Assembly: GCF_037975245.1 (NCBI RefSeq)
Contig: NC_092582.1
Span: 24,528,077-24,592,076, forward strand
Direction: 5' to 3'
Source of the DNA: Apostichopus japonicus
Taxonomy: Eukaryota > Echinodermata > Holothuroidea > Aspidochirotida > Stichopodidae
DNA: 64,000 nucleotides
In this document: piece by piece, positions 10,991-23,100 of the stretch
Layout: each line of letters opens with the position of its first letter
Position numbering within the stretch: the first letter of the stretch is position 1
Translations under genes and position numbers: made by a program
The notes under the pieces: generated by a model
Databases searched by the model: none
Told to the model about the DNA's origin: nothing
The model's input: the letters and a program-made list of their open reading frames with translations, nothing else

Positions 10991-11139
10991 GGTTAACCTC
11001 ATAACAAATACTTGGACATAATAATGCTCAAGAAATTGCAAAACACAGTACTATTATGCATAGATTGTAAGCACCCTTAATTATTTGAAAAATGTAGTGA
11101 CTGCTACAGCCATTACAGCATGAAGCTATCACGGTACCA

Positions 11140-11340
11140 GATCGTTGGGCAAATTAGCCCGCCTGTCCTGCATATGAACCCAATCGTCGGGCGAATAAGC
11201 ACGCTTGTCAGGACTGCAATATGTACTTGATCGTCCCAAATGAATCTAGGCTAGGTTAACCTCATAACAAATACTTGAACATAATAATGCTCAAGAAATT
11301 GCAAAACACAAAAATGTAGTGACTTCTACAGCCATTACAG
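11140..11340. repeat. Second copy of the internal repeat block
   Basis: It repeats the 48-bp units (about two copies) plus the flank beginning AATGAATCTAGGCTAGG and AAATTGCAAAACACA seen at 10968-11045, and the phrase GCCATTACAGCATGAAGCTA recurs just after. It reflects a direct duplication of roughly 270 bp inside the transposon. Confidence 0.85.
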
Positions 11341-13929
11341 CATGAAGCTAACACGATTCTGTTAAACCATTACCATTGTATTTAAATCATGTGGAAACTG
11401 GAAAAGAATTGGTATGCTTTTGTTATTTTATTAAACATATAGTGGGCCATCAGTCTTTATTATAAGATTTTACAGTAATATTACCATTCACTAATGTTAT
11501 GAAATCAGTTTCTTTTACAAGCAGATAGACATATTAGTGAAATCAGTAGGCTAAAATGTAAATCATATTCCTTGTTCACTGGTTTTCTATGCTGATGTAA
11601 TGGAATCAGGAGATGTCATGAACAATTTATCCTTAAAAAGAGAAATTTCTGAAAACAACTAACAACAAACCTTGCTTGGTAACCATGTACCTGCCAAAAT
11701 CAACATGATAACCCATAAATGTTAGGTTGAATTTGAATCCACCTTCACATAACACATCTCACCCGCCATGGATGACATATTGCTGCCTATCGTGAATTGA
11801 TATATCTCCTTTGTACAATGCCAGTCATGTTCTTGTTTCTCCATTCTCTCCTAAATATTATTCTAGTCTAGTCTCTCTACCTCTCAACATATCTTTTTTT
11901 AAGAATGTTTTGATTTATACCATATTGCTTGTCCTTTATCACATTTATTTTTATCTTCACCAAACAGGAGGGCACAGATATTGAGAGTGCAGCACAGGGC
12001 AGACAAGGACAATATTGACAGCCTTTCATCCTATCTCTCGGACCAGAATTGAACCCCAAACAATTCTTCATTGTGGCAGATAAACTGGCCATTCCAGCTG
12101 GGACAGAGGCGTAGAACATACATTTAACATAGACTATGCTCCCCCTCTACAACACTAGTTTTGTGAGTTCCATGCTTCCATGGTGTATGGAATTTTGCAA
12201 CCAACAGAAGTGAAGTCTCTCGTCCGTATCCATGCCACATCTATAAGGGCAGCCAGCATGGAGTTACTTCAAGGAGTGAATGTTACTTTTTTATTGCTCT
12301 GTAGTCCGGAACCACGTGTGTCAGCATGGAGTAGCTTTAAAAGGGTGTGAAGACTCGCGCAAAAAGAACGTCTAATGCCGGTAATCTGACCTAGTTTCGA
12401 ATGAGGTGTAACAGAAGTGTTAGACACTGCCATCGATCCCAGAAAATACAAACACAGCTTGCTACCGTCGGTAATTAGACACTAGTGTACAGTCAGTACA
12501 TACAGCTACGGTCAATACCCACATTACAGTGTATAAACGATACAGCGATGAACATCTCAGGTCCAGCTAAAGATATCAAGGTATCACGTTTCATTACTGT
12601 CTGTCTTTTTTAGCGACACGAACAAACATCACTTGCAAGCAACAGAAAGTTAACTTTTTCAGATGGCTGCATGCTGTTTGGGACAAATCTTCAATGCCTT
12701 TAAGGAGTAACTAACACATACCCTAAAACGTTAAATTGATTACCCGGAGTTTACAAACAGTTTTATATGAATAGGGAGGGCTCCAGAAATAAATATTTAA
12801 TTGATTTTTGGTTTTTAAAAATGTTTTTTAATGATACTGATCTAATTATGAATGTAATTAAACAAACACCTAGTTGCCAAAAAAACTTTGTTGTATGATT
12901 TTTCGAGCATGTTATTTTAATGTTTACTTTAATGTTCCTACATTTCACTGCACTCACTATGTTGAAGGTTTATTTAATTAAGCAATTAATTAAGCTAATA
13001 TTATTTATTGTGCACAATATTCCATAATTTGTTCCATGAAAAGCAAGTAACCTGATTATTATAAAGTCAGTAACTGTAGAAAATTCCATTTGAGAATATC
13101 CTTTCCTCATTATTCCCCCCCCCCATTTTTTTTTAAATTTTAGTGATGTAATGAGTCAAAACTGTTTTCAATTTTTTAGTCGACTCTCGAGTGACATTTC
13201 TTTTTCAGCTAGAGGCCGACATTAAAGGATTCACGTGAGATAAATTATAAAACTTTAAAATTTGATTGAAATCCCAATCAAAATCACTATATATGATTAC
13301 TATCAGAAAGTTAAGAAATAATTGAGGGTGGTATAATAGTCACATGTACTGTTTTTGCATACAAATTTGCTTTATATGAATGCCATATCATGAAATCGTG
13401 AATGCAGTATATAATAGTTCATGTTTATCTAATAGCCATTATGAAGTTTGTGCCATTCTGTCAACTGCTTGCTTGTAACATTTTGTTTTGTGTGTGCTGG
13501 ATAATGACTTTCAGCAATCGCCAATCTATATCATTGAAACACAAAGTATTAAATGTTCACCGCACTGATATATAGTTTGACCATTCCTAATATTTTATAA
13601 ATAACCTGCTGAAAATTTGTCATATGTTTTCCCCATTTTGAAATCATTCTAAGAAAATTGTTGCTACTATACATTAATGATTTACAACTGGAAAAAAGGC
13701 AATGTACCAGATCCATTGTACTATCGTCGTGTTTCCATCCTATCCCTTTTGTAAAGGCAGGATCGTATAGTTACTATATCCTTTACAGTGGAAAATTTAA
13801 AGTTCAGTGAGATCGGGAGATGGGATCAGCTGGGTATATAACCACTCAATTTACAGCTGTGTTGTCAATGAATTCCAGGGTATTACCACCTGGTGGTGAC
13901 ATACAAAGAATTTAAAGTGCTTTCTGTTA

Positions 13930-14032
13930 CAGTGGTGTTGCCAGACATTTGAATCTTGGTTGGTGATATGTCTATTTGTGAATTCCTTCTCGGGGGAGGG
14001 GTTCCCCAGGCCACCCATTGGCGACACCACTG
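13930..14032. mobile_element. 103-bp hAT-like miniature element nested in the transposon
   Basis: Ends are CAGTGGTGTTGCCA and, inverted on the right, CAGTGGTGTCGCCA. Flanking octamers TTCTGTTA and ATCTGTTC agree at six of eight places, as expected for an aged 8-bp target duplication. It is very short and carries no coding. hAT assignment rests on the CAG start and the 8-bp flank. Confidence 0.6.
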
Positions 14033-14609
14033 ATCTGTTCTCAGCTCACCTAATCCTTTCCAAAAAAATTAAAGAACATTTTAGATCCAGGCCCAATTCA
14101 AGCAGAAATTTGACAGATTAATATTGAACTGAAAATATGTCACTGTTATGTAAAGTATCTTTATAATTTGAACGTTTGTTGCAAAGATAACATGTTTTGT
14201 TGAACATCCCTCAGAATATTGTAGTTTTGATTTCTGTTTTTTTTTTAATATATTAAAAATTATATAAGAATATATAAGTGGGTTAGTGGGAATAAAATTA
14301 CTGTTCGGTGGATATTGACAATTATATTTCTTGATGGAATACCATTTTTAATGTACTTTGTGTGTGACTGTCACAATGATTTTCTGGTCTTTATAGCCTA
14401 ACATGATTGGATGTGAAGGTGAAGTCACTCCATGAAGTAGCACCTTTCAGTAAATTCCCCTGCATTAACAGATCATTGAATGTTGTCTTGATGACCTTAA
14501 CTGCATCTTTATTGAAGAATTCCAGCACTTAGCCAACACGGAGGATCTATAGAAAAGCTTGTTCAATCCAGAATTTGCAATTTATAAAATTGACAGTATA
14601 GCTGTGATG

Positions 14610-14905
14610 TGTAATAATTCAGTCTAAATGACCGACTGTTCAGTCTGATATCAGTCTTATAGACTGAAAGTATTCAATCTTATTAAGACTGGTGCTGCAA
14701 TAAATCAGTCTAAACTGCTGACTGTTCAGTCTAAAGTGGTTTGATTTTCAGTCTATTAGACTGAAGAGTATTTAGTCTAATTAAGACTGACCTTCAGTCT
14801 TTACATTTCAGACTGGAATTCAGTCTAAGTAGTCTGATCCCTTATCCCATCCATCATTAGACTGAAATTTCAGTCGATTAGACTGAAATTTCAGTCTCTC
14901 ATTTT
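14610..14905. repeat. Right subterminal CAGTCT/AGACTG repeats
   Basis: At least fifteen CAGTCT or AGACTG words in both orientations are found here, for example in paired TTCAGTCTATTAGACTGAA palindromes. It mirrors the left cluster and supports the element boundaries. Confidence 0.8.
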
Positions 14906-14912
14906 AAGAGAG

Positions 14913-16040
14913 TAGATACATCTATTATATTGCTGTTGTCGGCCACTTATTTTAAAAGATATATATAATGTTAGGGTTGCATGCCACATATATTCATAGA
15001 TACAGCTGTTATGTTAGTGTTGTAGGCTACAGACATTCATAGATACAGCTGTTATGTTAAATATATTCATAGTTAGGGATCTACAACTATTATATGTTAG
15101 TATTGTTGGCCACATATATTCATAGATACATCTATTATATTGCTGTTGTCGGCCACTTATTTTAAAAGATATATATAATGTTAGGGTTGCATGCCACATA
15201 TATTCATAGATACAGCTGTTATGTTAGTGTTGTAGGCCACATATATTCATAGATACATATGTTATGTTAGTACTGGAGGCCCCCGATATTCATAGATACA
15301 TCTATTATGTTAGTGTTGCAGGCCACAGACATTCATAGATACAGCTGTTGTTTTGGTGTTGTAGGCTAAAAATATTCATAGATACATATGTTATGTTGGT
15401 GTTGTAGGCCACAGACATTCATTGATACATCTATTATGTTAGTGTTGCAGGCCACATATACTCATAGATACAGCTATTATGTTAGTGTTGTAGGCCACAT
15501 ATATTCATAGATACAGCTGTTATGTTGGTGTTGTAGGCCACAGACATTCATAGATACAGCTGTTATGTTAAATATATTCATAGATAGGGATCTACATCTA
15601 TTATATGTTGGTATTGTAGGCCACATTTATCATAGATACATCTAATTTATTGCTGTTGTCGGCCGCTTATTTTAATAGATATATATAATGTTAGGGTTGC
15701 ATACCACATATATTCATAGATACAGCTGATATGTTGGTGTTGTAGGCTACATACATTCATAGATACATATGTTATGTTAGTGTTGGAAGCCATAGATATT
15801 CATAGATACATCTATTATGTTAGTGTTGCAGGCCACATATATTCATAGATACAGCTGATATGTTGGTGTTGTAGGCTTCATATATTCATAGATACATATG
15901 TTATGTTAGTGTTGGAGGCCGCAGATATTCATAGATACATACATTATGTCAGTGTTGCAGGCCACATATAGTCATAGATACATCTATAATATTGGTTTTG
16001 TAGGCCACTTATTTTAAATTGATATATCTATAATGTTAGG
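14913..16040. repeat. 43-bp satellite, variant A, right part
   Basis: About 26 monomers, alternating CACATATATTCATAG and CACAGACATTCATAG types and GATACATCTATTATG and GATACAGCTGTTATG types. Longer blocks recur (15000-15190 resembles 15480-15670), so a higher-order organisation exists. It passes into variant B near 16040. Confidence 0.93.
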
Positions 16041-19000
16041 GTATTTGTAAGTATTCTAAGCCACATATATTTATAGTTTAATTCTATTCGTTAGTATTCA
16101 AAGCCAGAGATATACATAGATTAATCCTATTCGTTAGTATTCTAAGCCACAGATATTCATAGTTTAATACTATTTGTAAGTAATCTAAGCCACAATGTTC
16201 ATAGTTTCTATATCTTATTCTGAATTATTCTTAGCCACATATAATCATAGATAACTCCTTTTCATAAGTATTCTAAGCCACAGATATTCATAGTTTAATC
16301 CAATCTAAGCCACAAATATTCATAGATTAACCCTATTCGTAAGTATTCTAAGCCACAAATATTTATAGTTTAATCCTATTCATAAGAATCCTAAGCCACA
16401 TTTATTCATACAATAATCCTATTAGTAAGTTCTTAGCCAGAGATATGTATAGACTAATCCTATTTGTTAGTATTCTAAGACACAGATATTCCTAGTTTAA
16501 TACTATTCGTAAGTATTCTAAGACACAGATATTCCTTGTTTAATCCTAAGCCACAAATATGCATAGCATAGTCATATTCATAAGAATTCTAAGCCACAGA
16601 TATTCATAGTTTAATCTTATTCATCAGAATTCTAAGCCACAGATATTCATAGTTTAATCTTATTCTTAAGTATTCTCAGCCACAGATATCCATAGCTTAA
16701 TCATATTTGTTAGTATCCTAAGCGACAGACATTCATAGATTATTCCTATTCGTAAGTAATCTAAGCAACAAATATTCATAGACTAACCCCATTCGTAAGT
16801 ATTCTAAGCCACAAATATTTATAGTTTAATCTTATTCTTAAGTATACTGAGCCACAGATATTCATAGGTCAATTCGATTCGTAAGTATTCTAAGCCACAC
16901 ATATTCATTATTAAATCCTATTCATAAGAATTCTAAACCACAGATATTCATAGTTTTATCCTATCCGTAAATATTCTAAGCGACAGATATTCATAGCTTA
17001 GGCTTATTCGTAAGTATTCGAAGTCACAGATATTCATAGATTAATCCCAATTGTTAGTTTTCTAAGCCACAGATATTCATAATTTAATCCAATGTGAGCC
17101 ACATATATTCATAGCTTAGGCCTATTCATAGGTATTCTAATCCAGAAATATTCATACTTTAATCCTATTCGTAAGTATTCAAGCCAGAAATATACATAGA
17201 TTTATCCTATTCGTTAGTATTCTAAGCCTCAGATATTCATAGATTAATTCTACTCGTTAGTAGTCTGAGCAACAGATATTCCTAGTTTAATCCTAAGCCA
17301 CAGATATCCATAGCTTAATCCAATTCGTAAGTATTGTAAGCCACAAATATTCATAGTTTAATCCTATTCATAAGAATTCTAAGCCTCAGTTATTCATAGT
17401 TTAATCTTATTCATCTAAATTCTTAGCCACAGATATTCATAGTTTAATCTTATTCTTAAGTATTCTAAGCCACTTATATCCATAGCCTGATCCTATTCGT
17501 TAGTATTTTAAGCCACATATTTTCATAAGTTATTCCTATTCGTAAATAATCTAAGCCACTAATATTCACAGACTAACCCTATTCGTAAGTATTCTAAGCC
17601 ACAGATATTCACAGTTTAATCTTATTCTTAAGTATTCAAAGCCACATATATTCATAGATTACTACTATTTAAGTATTCTAAGCCACATATATTCATAGCT
17701 TAATTCGATGTGTAAGTATTCAAAGCCACAGAAGTACATAGATTTATCCTATTCGTTAGTATACTGAGCCACAGATATCCATAGCTTAATCCAATTCGTA
17801 AGTATTGTAAGCCACAAATATTCATAGTTTAATCCTATTCATAAGAATTCTAAGCCTCAGTTATTCATAATTTAATCTTATTCATCTAAATTCTTAGCCA
17901 CAGATATTCATAGTTTAATCTTATTCTTAAGTATTCTAAGCCACTTATATCCATAGCCTGATCCTATTCGTTAGTATTTTAAGCCACATATTTTCATAAG
18001 TTATTCCTATACGTAAGTATTCTAAGCCACAAATATTCATAGATAACCCTATTCGTAATTTTTCTAAGCCACTAACATTTATAATTTAATCCTATTCATA
18101 GGTATTCTAAGCCATATTTATCCATAGAATAATCATACTTGTAAGAATTCAAAGCCAGAGATATGTATAGATTAATCCTATTCGTTAGTATTCTGAGCCA
18201 CAGATATTCATAGTTTATAACTATTCGTAAGTATTCTAAGACACCGATATTCCTAGGTTAATCCTAAGCCACAGATATCCATAGCTTAATACTATTCGTA
18301 AGTATTTTCAGCAACAGACATTCATAGATTAATCCTAATCGTAAGTAACCTAAACCACAATATGCATAGATAAACCCTATTTGTTAGTATTCTAAGCCAC
18401 AAATATTCATAGTTTAATTCAATTCGTAAGTATTCTAAGCCACATATATTCATAGATTATTCCTATTCTTAAGTATTCTAAGCCACAAATATTCATAGTT
18501 TAATCCTATTCAAAAGAATTCCAAGCAACAGATATTCATAGCTTAAGTCTATTCATAGGTATTCTAAGCCACAGATATTCATAGAATTATCCTAATAAAT
18601 ATTCAAAGCCAAAGATATACAAAGATTCATCCTATTCGTTATTAATCTAAGCCACAGATATTCATATTTTAATCTTATTCTTCAGTATTCTAAGCCACAA
18701 ATAGTCATAGTTTAATCTTATTCATAAGTATTCAAAGCCACAGATATTCTTAGAATTATCCTATTAGTAAGTATTCAAAGCCAGAGATATACATAGTTTA
18801 ATCTTATTGTTAAGTATTCTAAGCCACAGATATTCATAGTTTAATCTTATTCTTAGGTATTGTGAGCCACAAATATTCACAGTTTAATCCTATTCATAAG
18901 AATTCTAAGCCACAGATATTCATAGTTAATCTTATTCTTAAGACTCGAAGCCACACATCCATAGATTAATCCTATTAGTGAGTATTCTGAGCCACAAATA

Positions 19001-20145
19001 TTCATAGTTTAATCCTCTTCTTTAGCATTCTAAGACACAGATATTCATAGTTTAATCTTATTTTTAAGTATTCTAAGCCACAGATATTCATAGTTTAATC
19101 TAATTCTTAAGCACTCGAAGCCAAAGATATACAAAGATTTATCGTATTCGTTAGTATTCTAATGCCACAGATATTCATAGTTTAATCTTATTTACAATTA
19201 TTCTTAGCCACATATATACAGAGATTACTCTTTTTCATAGGTATTCTAAGCCACAGATATTCATACTTAATCTTATTCTTAAGACTCGAAGTCACACATC
19301 CATAGATTAATCCTATTAGTAAGTATTCTGAGCCACAAATATTCATAGTTTAATCCTATTCTTAAGTATTCTAAGACACAGATATTCATAGTTTAATCTT
19401 ATTTTTAAGTATTCTAAGCAGCAGATATTAATAGCTTAAGTCTATTCATTGGTATTCTATGCCACAGATATTCATAGAAGTATCCTATTCATTAATATTC
19501 AAAGCCAAAGATATACATAGATTAATTCTATTCGTTAGTATTCTAAGCCACAGATATTCATAGTTTAATACTATTTGTAAGTAATCTAAGCCACAAATGT
19601 TCATAGTTTAATCTTATTCTTAAGTATTCTAAGCCACAAATATTCATATTTTAATCCTATTTATAAGAATTCTAAGGAACAGATATTCATAGCTTAAGTC
19701 TATTCATAGGTATTCTTAGCCACAGATATTCATAGTTCAATACAATTTGTCAGTAATCTAATCCACAAATATTCATAATTTAATCTTATTCTCACGTATT
19801 CTGAGCCACATATATTCATAGATTACTCGTTTTCATAAGTATTCTAAGCCACAGATATTCTTAGAATTATCCTATTCATAAATATTCAAAGCCAAATATA
19901 TACATAGATTAATCCCATTCGTTAGTATTCTAAGCCACAGATATTCATAGTTCAATACTATTTGTAAGTGATCTAAGCCACAGATATTCCTAGTTTAATC
20001 CTAAGCCAAAGATATCCATAGCTTAATCCTATTCGTAAGTATTCTAAGCAGCAGATATTCATAGCTTAAGTCTATTCATAGGTATTATATGCCACAGATA
20101 TTCATATATTAATCCTATTCGTAAGTATTCGAAACCACAGATATT
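16041..20145. repeat. 43-bp satellite, variant B, about 95 copies
   Basis: Monomer core GCCACAGATATTCATAG, then TTTAATCCTATTCGTAAG and TATTCTAA. Aligned with variant A, the CCACANATATTCATAG half is shared and the other half differs, with equal period, so the two variants descend from one monomer. Blocks recur, for example 17290-17540 and 17780-18020. No coding. Confidence 0.95.
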
Positions 20146-20146
20146 A

Positions 20147-23100
20147 GTTGTCTGCGTGTCTGGTTGTCTGCGTGTCTGGTTGTCTTCGTGTCTGATTGTC
20201 TGTATGTCTGCGTGTCTGCTTGTCTGTGTGTCTGTGTGTCTTGTTGTCTGCTTGTCTGCTGGCATGATTGTGTGCGTGTCTGATTGTATGCGCGTCTGAT
20301 TATCTGCTTGTCTGATTATCTGCGTTTTTGATTGTCTGCGGGTTTCATTGTCTGCTTGTCAGCTTGCGTGTCTCATTGTGTGATTGTCTGCGTGTCTGAT
20401 TGTCTGCGTGTTTTGTTGTCTGCATGTCTGGTTGTGTGATTTTCTATTTGTCTGCGTGTCTGATTATCTGCTTGTCTGATTATGTGTGTGTGTGTATCTT
20501 GTTGTGTTCGTGTCTTATTGTTTGCGTGTCTGATTGTCTGTGTGTCTGATTGTCTGCGTGTCAGGTTGTTTGCGTGTCTGGTTGTCTGCGTGTTTGATTG
20601 TCTGTGTGTCTTACTGTCTGCGTGTCTTATTGATTGCGTGTCTTGTTGTCTACGTGTCTGAATGTCTGCATTTCTGATTGTCGCAGTGTCTGATTGTCTG
20701 CGTGTCCGGTTGTTTGCGTGTCTTATTGTCTGCGTGTTTTATTGTCTGTGTGTCTTACTGTCTGCGTGTCTTATTGATTGCCTGTCTTGTTGTCTACGTG
20801 TCTGAATGTCTGCATTTCTGATTGTCGCAGTGTCTGATTGTCGGCGTGTCTGATTGTCTATGTGTCTTATTGTCTGATTGTCTGTGTGTCTGATTGTCTG
20901 CGTGTCTTGTTATCTGCGTGTTTTGTTGTCTGCTTGTCTGATTGTGTGCGTGTCTGATTATCTGCGTGTCTGATAATCTGCGTGTTTGATTGTCTGCGGG
21001 TCTGATTTTTGATTGTCTGCTCATCAGCTTGTCTGATTGTCTTATTCTCTGATTGTCAGCGTATTTGATTGTCTGGTTGTGTGGTTGTCTGGTTGTTTGC
21101 GGATCTGGTTGTCTGCTAGTCTAGTTATCTGATTGTCTGGTTTCTGTAGCCTGCTTTTCTGCGGGTCAGTTGTCTGCGTGTCTGATTGTCTTCGTGTCTG
21201 ATTGTCTGCGTGTCTGTTTGTCTGATTGTCTGCGTTTCTTATTGTTTGTGAATGTTATATTCTGCGTTTCTGGTTGTCTGCGTGTCTGCTTGTCAGCTTG
21301 ACTGCGTGTCTGATTGTCTGCGTGTCTTGTTGTCTGCTGGTCTGATTGTTTCATTGTCTGATGTTCTGATTGTCCGCGTGTTTGATGGTCTGCATGTTTG
21401 TCAGCGTTTCTGGTTGTCTGCGTGTCTGGTTGTCTGCGTTGCTAATTGTCTGCGTGTCTGGTTGTCTGTTTGTCTGCGTGTCTGATTGTTTGCGTGTCTG
21501 TTTGTCTGCGTGTCTGGTTGTGTGATTGTTTGTTTGTCTGCGTGTCTGGTTGTCTGCGTGGCAGGTTGTCTGCGTTTCTGGTTGTCTGCGTGTCTGGTTG
21601 TCTCTGTGTCTTATTGTCTCCGCGTTTGATTGATTGCGTATCTTGTTGTCTACGTGTCTGAATGTCTGCATTTCTGATTGTCGCCGTGTCTGATTGTCGG
21701 CGAGTCTTAATGTCTGATTGTATGCTTGTCTGGTTGTCTACGTGTCTGAATGTCTGCGTGTCTGATTGTCTACGTGTCTTATTGTCTTATTGTCTGCGTG
21801 TCTGATTGCCTGCGTGTTTTGTTGTTTGCGTGTTTGATTGTCTGGTTGTCTGCGTGTCTGGTTGTCTGTTAGTCTAGTTATCTGATTGTCTGGTTTCTCT
21901 AGTTTGCTTTTCTGCGGGTCGGTGGTCTGCGTGTCTGATTGTCTGCGTGTCTGATTGTCTGCGTGTCGGATGGTCTGCGTGTCTGATTGTCTGTTTGTCT
22001 GATTGTCTGCGTTTCTGATTGTCTGCGTTTCTGATAGTCTGTGAGTCTAATTGTCTGCGTTTCTGGTTGTCTGCTTGTCTGCGTATCTGATTGTCAGCTT
22101 GACTACGTGTCTGATTGTCTGCGTGTCTGATTGTTTGATTGTCTGCATGTATGATTGTATGCCTGTCCGGTTGTCTGCGTGTCTCATTGTCTGATTGTGT
22201 GCGTGTCTGATTGTCTGCGTGTCGGATGGTCTGCGTGTCTGATTGTCTGTTTGTCTGATTGTCTGCGTGTCTGATTGTTTGATTGTCTGCATGTATGATT
22301 GTATGCCTGTCCGGTTGTCTGCGTGTCTCATTGTCTGATTGTGTGCGTGTCTGATTGTGTGCGTGTCTGATTGTCGGCGTGTCTGGTTGTCTGATTGTCT
22401 GGCTGTATAAGTGTCTGGATGTCTGCGTGTCTGCATGTCTGCGTGTGTGGTTGTCTGCGTGTCTGGTTGTCCGATTGTTTTTGTGTCTGCTTACTGTGTG
22501 TCTGCGTGTCTGATTGTCTGCATATATGATTGTATGCCTGTCTGGTTGTCTGCGTGTCTCATTGTCATATTGTCTGGTTGTCATATTGTCTGGTTGTTTG
22601 CGTGTCTGATTGTCTGATTGTCTTCGTGTCTGATTGTCTGCGTGTCTGATTGTCTGTTTGTCTGATTGTCAGCGTTTCTGATTTTCTTTGAGTCTTATTG
22701 TCTGCGTTTCTGGTTGTCTGCGTGTCTGCTTGTCTGCGTGTGTGATTGCCAACTTGAATGCGTGTCTGAATGTCTACGTGTCTGGTTGTCTGCGTGTCTG
22801 ATTGTTTGATTGTCTGCATGTCTGATTGTCTGCGTGTCTGATTGTTTGTTTTTCTGCATGTATGATATTCTGATTGTCTGCATGTCTGATTGTCTGGGTG
22901 CCTGATTGTCCGCGTGTCTGATGGCCTGCATGTTTGTCAGCGTGTCTGATTGTGTGCGTGTCTACATGTCTGCGTGTCTGGTTGTCTGCGTGTCTGGTCG
23001 TCTGAGTGTCTGGTTGTCTGCGTGTATGTTTGTCTGCTTGACTGCTTGTCTGCGTGTCTGTTTGTCTGCGTGTCTTATTGTCTGCATATATGATTGTATT

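Larger units (their letters stand above)
10109..14912. mobile_element. 4.8-kb DNA transposon with TA target duplication
   Basis: Ends read CTCTCTTAAAATG and its inverse, with imperfect terminal inverted repeats of about 35 bp continuing into AGACTGAA and CAGTCT motifs. Because it sits inside a 43-bp satellite, the empty site can be rebuilt: left flank ...TTCATA, right flank TAGATAC..., ancestral TTCATAGATAC, so the TA dinucleotide (10107-10108 and 14913-14914) was duplicated. No transposase frame is visible, so it is probably non-autonomous. It contains subterminal CAGTCT clusters, a promoter-plus-first-exon-like segment (10320-10625), a ~48-bp tandem repeat and a 103-bp hAT-like element. TA duplication fits Tc1/mariner and a few other groups, but the ends match no superfamily I can name. 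Confidence 0.85.

Noticed and set aside
10727-10991. Overlapping open frames on both strands
   Set aside because: Caused by the ~48-bp tandem repeat inside the transposon.
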